Shown piece by piece: positions 55,101 to 64,000 of a stretch of DNA of 64,000 nucleotides. Every line of letters begins with the position of its first letter. Position 1 is the first letter of the stretch. A model generated the notes under the pieces. The model worked only from the letters and a program-made list of their open reading frames with translations. It did not search any database and was not told the DNA's origin. Source of the DNA: Amblyornis subalaris (Eukaryota > Chordata > Aves > Passeriformes > Ptilonorhynchidae); contig JACAXG010000121.1 in assembly GCA_018881555.1 (NCBI GenBank), forward strand, positions 1,245,717 through 1,309,716. Direction: 5' to 3'. The position numbers were made by a program, and so were the translations under genes.

Positions 55101-58100
55101 CTGGCTTCACACTGAACATATGGAAGAAACTTCTGGGAAGGAGAGCCTTGGAGTAAACAGCAAATGAAATCACTTTACAGCCCTCTTCTGTATTACCGGG
55201 GGAGGAGGAGAGTGATTACTTCTTAGCGAATTAGGCTGCGTAAAAGAATTCTATATAAAGATTATAAGTGCCCTAATGAGTAATAATCAGTGATGCAAGC
55301 AGAAAGGGGAAATGCATTCTCACCAGCTGCACTGCTGCCATGTCTGTGAGGATTACTGTGGTTTAATGAGGACCTGCGGGAAGCTCTTTTAGTAATTTCA
55401 TCTTGCAGGTCCCCAGCTCACATAAAGAAGGGGAAAAGATCCTGAGTTAAAAAAGAATGTGGTGTTGTGTCTTGGCAGCCCTGTGCTTGAGATGTGTTCT
55501 CTGCAAAAGGGAGCTAGCAGGCTTCTCCATGTGGCAAGCTGTGCAGTGCTGCACATGCAGCTCATACAATTTTCTCAATTTGTCCTTTTCTTCCCTGCAC
55601 TTCATTTCTCCTGGTTCATCTCGATCACACTCTGTAGTGCACTGCATTTATGTAGTCCTTGTCTTGATCTGCAGAGCCCCGAATTTAGAAGAGGATGCAA
55701 GTTCAACATCTCCTAGACCTTGTCTTTGCTAGGGTTAGAGATGTGCTGTGTACCTAAGGATAGTAAACANGGAATGTCAGGGAAGTGAAGGTTATGCTGG
55801 AGCTCAGTACCTTGGAGGTTTTGTGGAAACGAAAGGTTTTGCAATGCTTTTGCAAGTGATGACTTGCCCTGTAGATAAAGCAGGAGCATTGTTTTACTAT
55901 TTGGTCAAGTATGGATGGCTGTTTTCTCCCCTCATAAGTTTATAGGATTCTTAGAGGGTATCTCAGGATAAAAGGGACTGAGACAGAAGCCCCNTCCTTG
56001 AAGCAGTCTCTCACGTTGTCTGTGGAGGGGTCTCCAAATGACCGTGCACAGTGACGGGGTTGAGTTGGATTGCAGAAAGTGAGAGAGATGGTGGTGACTT
56101 GTTCTGAAAAGTCACTCTTGAAAAGACCTTCTCCCATCTCCACTGCTTCATCCCCTCCATGGGACAGCAGCATGTGCTCCTGGGGATGGTCAAGGGGACA
56201 GACTGCAGCCTTCCAGTGAGAGGCTGAGCTTTCACCCACCCCTTCTGCACGGTGGGTGGATCTCCCNGTGCTCCACTACCTCTCAGAACACTTTCCTGGA
56301 GATGGGCCCTTCCCCNCTTTCCCTGGGGGAAAATAATCAGTTTAAGTGACATTGAAGTCTTCTTTGCTGTCTCCCAAATTTTACACAGCAGTTAAAAATC
56401 TGTTTAGCTAAATTACTGGATTCTAGGAACNTCTGTTTGTAGGATGTTTAATAGAAATGTCCTTGTGGAGGATGTAGCTGCTTCTAATATTAACTCTCCC
56501 CTGNGGGAAAGATGGTTATTAGGTGATTTCTAAATGAAGATGTAACACAACAAATACTTAATGGTGCACTTGTTTACCCTGAGCATCTTCTCAGTAGTTC
56601 TTTCACATCCGGCTTTCCGTTTTGGAGTCTAAGCAAAGTTTGCCTCTTTCCTTAAAAAAANCAAACAACTGCCCTTCCACAAAACAAACCAACCCGTTAC
56701 ATATGAAATATTTATTTATCTGTATTTCNTGTGNAATAGAAACTGGCTTTTGNTGAACTGGTTCCTGCTTGGCTGCTNTGGTGGCTGGGGCTTGTTCTTC
56801 CACGGGAGTGAACACTGGGAGGGTGAAGTAGGAGAGTTACTAGGAGCAAGTTGAATGGGAAGGAAAGCCCAGCAACCCAGTGTCTCTGGGGCAGTTGAGA
56901 GGNAGCCCCAGGAGTCCAAGGCTGTAGTTCCTGGCTTGGGGGGAAGGCTCTGCTGGTGACTTTTTACCTTGCTGTGTAATTGGTCTGCACTTGAAGAGAT
57001 GGTTTAGAAGTGGAAAATGATTTTGCACCTTGTTTAGCCCCTGAGCCTTGTGCTCTGCCTGCATCGTTCCCATGTCTTGAACTGCATCCTTTCTATTTTC
57101 CCTGAGAGAAAAGCTGATTTTTCTGTGGTTGCAAGGTATTGACTTCTTTAAAACAGGGGAGACTGAAAGCTAATGAAGTTTTTCCTCTGAGGTTAATGCT
57201 GTCTAATTGTTAGTGAAACTGGTAGCAACATCCTTATTTGTTCTGAACTAAAGTGCCGTAATAGGTTAGTTATAAAGCAGATGCCTGAATAAAATTAGGA
57301 ACTTGGGCAAACTCTATTTGGCACTGGTGGCCGTGGGACTTGCCCTGGGGTTGCTCAGCCCTGGCTGGGGTGGGTGTCCATCCTGGCTTGGCACCTCTTG
57401 GGGTAGCCATTGCCAGGCCACTGAGCCGTTGTCTCAAAATGATCTTCTCCCTCCCTTTTGGCTTGATCCGTGGTTTCTCTCCAGTGTCTCATGTTGGTCC
57501 CACTGGGTGCCCCTGTGTGGTTGCTGCTGGAGCAGCTGCTGAACCAACCAGAGGAGGGAATTGCTGAGTTCTTGCAGCAGAGTTTGATCCCGTGTGAGGC
57601 AGATTTGGATGTGTCTCCTCTACCTGCATAATAATTTCTCCCAGAGATGCAGGAATGTGACACCTATTTGGATCTCTTCTCCCTCTGCCAAATGTGGTCA
57701 AAACTGACTAGCAAGTTGAAAACTTGATAGGGTGAGGACTGACAAACAACACTGCCACATAAACTTAATTTCCTTAAGAATCCAGGCCAGAAATGTGTGC
57801 TGAGGGTTTTATTCTGCAATCATGTGCTTTAAAACTGTGTGGAACANTGTGATTAGTAGAAATGGTATTTTCAGGATTACTTGCAGTGCATATGAAAGCA
57901 TGACAGCTGAATCCTGTTGTGTGCGTGTGTATTAGCATGTAACCAAACAACTTAAAAGGGCTGAAACAACCAAAGTGTCTGCATGGAGAAATAGCAAAAT
58001 NCATGTATAAAACTTACTTGTGAAGCTGGCAAAGCATCTAGTTATGTTGGTCCTAATTTCTAGGATTTTCAAGTCTGATGTTTTTGCTGCCTCATCTTGA

Positions 58101-61100
58101 CAGCAACAAAAAGATGTTATTTTGCTCCTTGTCTTGATAAGTGCTTCTGGGTTTTGCTGCTTGCAAAGCTTCCATCTCACTTCCCAGCTCTGGAAACACA
58201 GAGCTGGGCTGCGTGTGCCTCAACAACAGGATTTTGTAAGTTTGTGGTGATGGAGCTATGGAGGAATGTCAAAGTATTGCTGTGAATGAACTTCAAAGTG
58301 AAGGATGCCNAGAACAATTCAGGGTAATTGAAGGGCACGTTCCTGGAAAGTGTTATGGGAAACTTTATGTGATAGCNCAATGCCTTTTTGTTAAGGAATG
58401 TCTTGTGCTTATTTCGAGCAGAGTTGGGAAGGAGGACAGAAAACAGTGTATGGCAACACCAGTGAGGTTAAAGAGATGAACTACCCTGATAGAGCAGTGC
58501 TTTCTGCATTTGATGGAGTGTGCCAAGGTTGAAGGTGTCCCACAAACCTCCAGCCAAGAGGGGCACAGGAGGTTCTTTTGCATACGTAGTAGAACAAAAC
58601 CAAACTGGTGCCTGAGAGAGAAAACACTTTGATAATCTTTCGATGNTAATTTAGTGATAGCAGTGGTGCAGTGTGGTATCTCACCCTGAAAAAGCAGTCT
58701 CCTCTAACAAATCTCTTGCAGCCTCTTGTCTTCAGCAACTGGTTATTGGTACCTACAGAAGGACAGAAGGGATGCCTGAAGATGGGTGCCCACNTGCCAG
58801 CTCCAGGTTGCCACTCAATTAGCAGGATCAATGGCTTTAGTCACCTTGGTGTGAGCAAACGTGACACAACCATGAAGGGAGAATGCTGACAACACCAGCA
58901 CTTGGTGCTCTCAAATCTCTGATTCTCTCGTGTCTGATTCCACAGACTTCTTATCAGACTGCTTCAATTTTTCAGTTTTGNGGCATGAGATCTTCAAGTT
59001 AATATTATCTTCCATGTCTTTCAGTTGCTTCTACGTCTTCCATCAACTGACATCTGCATTTTCCCAGATGATGAACTGCATAATCTGTTGCTTTGGCTTG
59101 TAGAATTGAAACAAAGCACTAGCTGACAGAAACTGCATGGAGTGGCACTCCAGAGATGGGCACAGTGATTAATATAAAATTAGTCATAGATTAGTCATAT
59201 TTTTTCCTTGTGTAAATCATGTCTAGNTTCACTTAATATCTGATAAGTTAGTTATTTGAAAGCTTTTATTTAAACCTTCTGCATTTGTTCTTGTTGCTGG
59301 TCTTACAAGTACTTTATTGAGTGGTCTGCCTGGTGTTACTCTTCTCTGACTCAGGATGTTACCTAGACTATTTTATTATGCTTCCAGAAGGTGTTTCTTT
59401 GCTGTGGTGATTGGCTGTGTTGTCTGTATCCTCCAGTGCAGTCCAGATTCAGTGACTTCTGTGCATGTACATAGTTCAAGTGTGCTGTTTTGTGGTAGGA
59501 AATGTTGTATGAGCTATCAGCTGCTTGGGTCCCTGGAGTTAATGATGTGGTTAGTTTTGCTCAGGCCCCTTCGGTTTCCGCTTTGGATTCCTGTGTGCCA
59601 GGCCCTCCAGGTTCGGATTGAAACTTGTTTTTTAAGGTCAAGGCTGACACTTGCAAATGCAGAAGGTTTGGATTACAGCTGTGGGTGTAGTAAGACCCAA
59701 AACCAGACTGTGTTTTTAGTGTGGATGCTGTGTGATTTTTTTGTCTGTGTCAAAATGTCTGCGGCCTTCTAGAAACCAAAAATAAAGATAAGGGCTAAAG
59801 CATCTGTGTTTTCTGTTTTTGCCTGATTTGTCTGAGTGCAGCTAGCCTGTCCCAGCATAAATAAGAGATCTGCAGCAGCTGAAAAATGTATCCTGGGACA
59901 GGGTGATTCAAAGGTGAAAGATGATGTGTTGGCGTGGATGGATGGTGTACACAGATGTGAGGAAACCATTCAAGCTGCAGTCCTGATTGCTTCCATTCAG
60001 ATTCAAACCAGCCTTTGCCCAAAGGCCTTTTACAAAAAATTGGACCATTAGTGTTCCAAAATAAGACATGCATCAATGGCTTTTTCCATGGAAAACCATT
60101 AGCTCTCCAAATCATTCAAACTGTTAGTGTTTCTTCATTGCTTTGCTTCTTGGCTTTAAGTCCTCCTCCCTCCTTTCCAAGGCAAGATAGCTGGACACAA
60201 TCAGCTTGCATCAATGACTTCCTTGGAAGTGTATGTGTTATTAATTTTCCTTAATCATTTTTTGAATTAAGTTCTGTCTAGTAGCTGGTGATTTATTCTT
60301 TAAAGAGGAAAAAAAAAATTAAAAGGAAAATATGCTTCTCGAGCAAGAATCTTCTCAATGTTTGCTTTGAAAGGGAAGAGGGGAGAAGAGGAGATGCTTT
60401 GTAATGCCCAGGATGAGCTAGGTGTTACTATTGGAAAGGCTGAGAGTGGCCAGGTCCTGCACAAGTGACTTTAAATTTACGTGGATGTGGGGAAGCTGTC
60501 GAAGGAGGTGGCAGGAACGCCCCTGCGTGCCTGGACAGGGAGGAGCAGTGTCTGCGTGGGAGCTCCCTGTNCATCCCTGTGCATCCCAGCTCGGCCAAGC
60601 TGCTGCAAGCACGGCTGGGCTTTTGGGAAGAGGCGGCTCAGCTGGAGCNGGAGGTGCTGGGAGGAAGATGAGCACTTGCTCACCTTGTGTTGCCCTGAGG
60701 AGGGTGTGTGGCACACAAGGGTTAAGCACAGGAGGCTTCTTGCCACCTTTTCTCCTGNCAGTCAGGCTGCAGAGAGGGGTGACTATCCCAAGAGATCCAA
60801 GTGATCTCTCCTGGGGANGGGAGATACTTAAATATGAACTTCTTTCAGTCCTGTTGCCTGTGGAAATTTCTTTTAAAAACGTAGGAAGAATGTCGTAGTA
60901 GCTTTATAATTGAAACACAAACACGCAGACATGAAGCAAATGTGTGGGAAGGAGCAGTAATTTGAATTGTGCTGTGACTACTTGGGTCCCATGTTACAGA
61001 GTCGGTTTTTAGCTTTTGGTAGAGAGGAGGAGCTCTTTCAGATCTTGTATCTCAAAGCCCTGCTTGTCTTGATCAGAAATGATTAGGCAAATCAGATCTT

Positions 61101-61714
61101 TATTTTTATGTTGTAAAGAACAGACATGAATCAGATTATTTGCTTGCAGTACTCTTGCATTCTTCTGAAAATGTTCCTGAAACGAAGCTCCCAGTGGTCA
61201 CAAAGCAAAGAAATGGTGCTGCAGCTTTCTAGTTAAGCTGTCCCCCTAACCACAGTGCAACATGTGAATGTTTCAGATCTCTGAGCATAGGGTTGTGTCC
61301 TGTTTAAATTCACACAACGTGTAATTAATTGCATGCNGTTGTGCTTCTTGAATTTGAAAAAGAAATGGGTGGCTCTTGCGGAAAACCTTTGACTGGCAAG
61401 GTAAAATGTTACTGCTGAACATGCAAGATTGTAGGATTAGGATTTGTGTTTTCTTCCTGGTTAAGAAATTACAGTCTGGAAAAGAAAGAAATTTCATATG
61501 GTGCACCTTGCTTTCCTGGGGATACTGGAAGGGTTCCCCCAGGGCGTTTATATATTGTGATGTTCTCTGTATGAAACCAAAAACCCAATTAACTCTCACC
61601 TGCTTTGCCTAGTCCCGNGCATCTTAAATGATCATTCCTAACGACTGGCTCTTGGTTATGAGTGTGCTTTTCTGGGAGGTTGTTTTCTTGATGCTGAAGN
61701 TGAACTTGGATTGA
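52104..61714. other. Putative intron, nothing recognised
   Basis: 9.6 kb of sequence without CR1, LTR, RNA gene or recognisable exon. T-rich and A-rich runs occur near 52396, 52613 and 60309. Open frames of 60-160 codons are frequent in both orientations and unconvincing. Confidence 0.45.
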
Positions 61715-61800
61715 CCTCGGCGGAGCTCCGCTCTTGCTGTCGCGGCCGGAGAGCCCCCGGACGCCTGCGTGCCCTCGGGTCGGGGCTGCGTGTGACACAG
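61715..61800. promoter_or_regulatory. Mini CpG cluster
   Basis: About 13 CpGs fall in roughly 85 bases (ctcggcggagctccgctctt, ctgtcgcggccggagag, and a following ccctcgggtcgggg) inside CpG-poor sequence. There is no donor or ORF to support an exon. It could be an enhancer or a minor promoter. Confidence 0.3.
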
Positions 61801-62134
61801 GANCAGCCATTCCCTCAGCTGCCGTCCTGGGATGATAATTTACCCTTCCAGTTAAACCAGAAAAGCCCCACCCTTTCCCAGAAGTCNCGACAAGTCCCAG
61901 TTTTCACTCATCATCCCCTGAGCGCCAGACTTTCCCCGGGAGCTGTCAGCCTTCCTGGCATCCCAGTGCAGGTNGCAGGGTGAAGCCCCCTGGGCTGAGC
62001 CCTGTTCGGGCAGGGGAAATGCTGGGATGAACGTCACAGCCAGTCCTGTACTGTTTGTAAACAGTCTTCAGAGGTGAGGGTGTGCAGGAGAGGTGTCTTT
62101 AGCTCTAGGGTCAGAGGGTGTGTGATGGGAGTAG

Positions 62135-62730
62135 TGTCACTGTTTAACCCCAGCCAGCAGCTCAGCCCCAANAAGTCACTTGTTCGCTCCGTTCCTGATG
62201 GGATCGTGGAGAGACTNGGAAGGGTAGAAGTGAGAAAGCTCATGGGTTGAGATAAAGGCAGTTTAATATGGAAAGGAGAAGCTGCGCACACAAGCAAAGN
62301 AAAGCAAGGAATTCATTCCCCATTTCCCAAGGGCAGGCAGGTGTTCAGCCATGCCCAGGAGAGCAGGGCTCCATCACAGGTAACGTTTACTTGAAAAGAC
62401 AAATGCCAGCACTCCAGACATCCCCCTCCATCCTCCTTCTTCCCCCAGCTTTACATACTGAGCATGATGTCAGTAAGGTCTGGAATGTGCCTGTGGTCAG
62501 CTGGGGTCAGCTGTCCCAGCTGTGTCCCCTCCCAACTCCCTGTGCATCCCCAGGCCCCTCGCTGGCAGGGTGGGGTGAGGAACAGAAAAGGCCTTGTCTC
62601 TGTGCAAGCCCTGCTCAGCAAGAGCTAAAACATCCCTGTGTATCCACACCGTTTCCAGCACAAATCCAAAATGTAGCCCATACTAGCCATTGTGGAGAAA
62701 ATTAACTCTATCCCAGCCAAAACCAGCACA
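62135..62730 (-). mobile_element. Solo LTR of an avian endogenous retrovirus (ERVL-like), antisense
   Basis: On the - strand it opens with tgtgctggttttggctggga and ends in gggttaaacagtgaca, giving the TG...CA ends of an LTR about 596 bases long. Its landmarks are typical of a widespread avian LTR family: an ATTAAA signal (complement of 62262-62267) and a TATA-like tatgtaaag preceded by a CRE-like tgacatc. No internal gag, pol or env sequence flanks it, so it is a solo LTR left by recombination. A clean target-site duplication was not identified (gagtag before, ggaag after). ERVL assignment is from recall of the family and needs a library match. Confidence 0.85.
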
Positions 62731-64000
62731 GGAAGTTCGTTAGTCAAAATTAAACTGAGTCTGAGGAAGGAAGGACGCGAGGGAATGGGAAATGCAGCCC
62801 ACTTCCCTAGCAGCCTTGGGAACAAACTGAATCCTTGTGTTGCCAGGGTCTGAGGCAGGCAGTTCCCTTTTGAGAAATGCACGGACACGTTCCCTTCCTC
62901 GTTAGCCGGCGAGGAGCTGTACAGCTTGCCCGAGGTGTGGGCTGTGTGTGTGTGGAACTCTCTGTCGAGAAGGAAATGACTAAACTTTCTGTCAAACCGC
63001 AGTAACAAAGAACATCTTTGATTTACCAAAAGAGGGGTGGTGGTGGAGAGGCTTGGGAATAGCTGTGGTGCTGATACCCGTGCTGGGAATAGCAAATGAG
63101 CTGGGAGGACGGCGCTCGTGGGGAGTGGGAGCCTCCTGTCCCTAAAGGTGGTGTTGATGGAGGGGGGCCTTGGGAGGGAGCTTGGTTCTGAGCAGCTGCT
63201 GGGACTTCCCTGTGCTTGTGAAGGTGTGAGGGAGATGGGGCAGGATTGGNGGCTGCAGCAAAGGTGCAGCCTCAGGATCCCGTGGCCACTGCGCTCTGCA
63301 TCCCCTTCTGCCCACGGGTCCTGGCAGCCCAGGCAGTGGGAATCCCAAAGATCCTGTCAATTTGTGAGCCTCAGCTCCAGTCAGATATTTGTAATGAAGG
63401 GGAGAAGCTCCATCTAATTATAGGTTTTCCGTTTCNGCCCTTCATATTACTTTAAGCAGGCTTAAAATAACACCGTTAACTAACTTTTTTTCCCCTGGCT
63501 TTGCAGTTTCATACATGACATTCTGCAGTGCCCTTTATAGAAACCTCAAATATTTTTTTTTCCCCGCCTCCCACATTTTGTCTCTTTCCATCTGACAGAT
63601 GTTTTTTCCCTGCATTGCACAGGGCTCAGTACATAATTATTCTGTAGCAATAGCCTGGAGCCCCAGTCCTGTGACAGAGTCTGCTTGCACAGGCTCCTAT
63701 GTCCTGGTTATGTTCTGTGTCATTTTTTTTTTCCCTGGTGGTTTTGTTCAGTCTAGTCTAAAAAACTGTTCAGAGAAGCAANGAGCACCCAGTCATTTCT
63801 GTGCCTTGAGACCATCTATTATAGCTTTTTAATATATAGCCCTGAAATATCTTTTTTTCTGCCAGTCATGCAAGGGCTGAATTCTCTCTTGTCCAGTTTA
63901 CAACCTCTGGATATTTGCAGTTTGTTGCCCCAAGTCAACAATTAGTCAGCGTGTCTTTATTCCTGCATTTTTGAGCTGATCCTTTGCTTTCTGGTCATGC
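62731..64000. other. Putative intron to the right edge, nothing recognised
   Basis: Mixed sequence with T-rich patches at 63550 and 63722. No exon, repeat family or RNA gene was recognised. Confidence 0.4.

Noticed and set aside
1..64000. CRISPR arrays, tRNA or rRNA genes, operons, toxin or phage systems
   Set aside because: Nothing in the sequence supports them. The genome is vertebrate, and the repeats found are CR1, LTR and simple sequence.

Overview
The window is vertebrate nuclear DNA, almost certainly from a bird and probably a neoavian such as a songbird. It has long AT-rich introns with GT-AG splice sites, eleven truncated CR1 LINE 3' ends in both orientations, one solo LTR of a familiar avian ERV type, and isolated single N calls that bunch in the repeats. 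There are no operons, phage genes, CRISPR arrays or bacterial features. The one protein-coding gene that can be read with confidence is the 3' part of BMAL2 (ARNTL2), the bHLH-PAS clock transcription factor. Ten consecutive + strand exons between 1630 and 12458 join in one open frame of 419 codons plus a TAG stop. They run from the second half of PAS-A, through PAS-B and a variable linker, to the C-terminal transactivation helix. The bHLH region and the first half of PAS-A lie before the window. All splice phases agree. One intron (7050-7824) uses a GC donor in place of GT, and the 56-nt exon before it would cause a frameshift if skipped. The 3' UTR starts at 12459 and holds several polyadenylation signals. 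From about 15 to 35 kb I can read no gene. The stretch holds several CR1 fragments and a compact orphan CpG cluster at 30.59-30.88 kb. A strong CpG island at 35.37-36.3 kb contains GC boxes, a consensus + strand splice donor at 35981/35982 and a CR1 3' tail. In mammals the order is ARNTL2 - SMCO2 - PPFIBP1 on one strand, so this island is best explained as the promoter and non-coding first exon of PPFIBP1 (liprin-beta-1). The rest of the window would then be its first intron. That assignment rests on synteny and promoter structure only, because no PPFIBP1 coding exon is present and no SMCO2 was recognised. From 36.3 to 64 kb the sequence is non-coding as far as I can tell. It has three CR1 copies, two short tandem repeats, a mini CpG cluster near 61.75 kb and the solo LTR at 62.1-62.7 kb. 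I found no undescribed biological system. The items most worth checking are the GC-AG intron with its skippable exon, the CR1 tail inside the CpG island, the orphan CpG cluster at 30.7 kb, and the possible alternative coding first exon at 36.1 kb.
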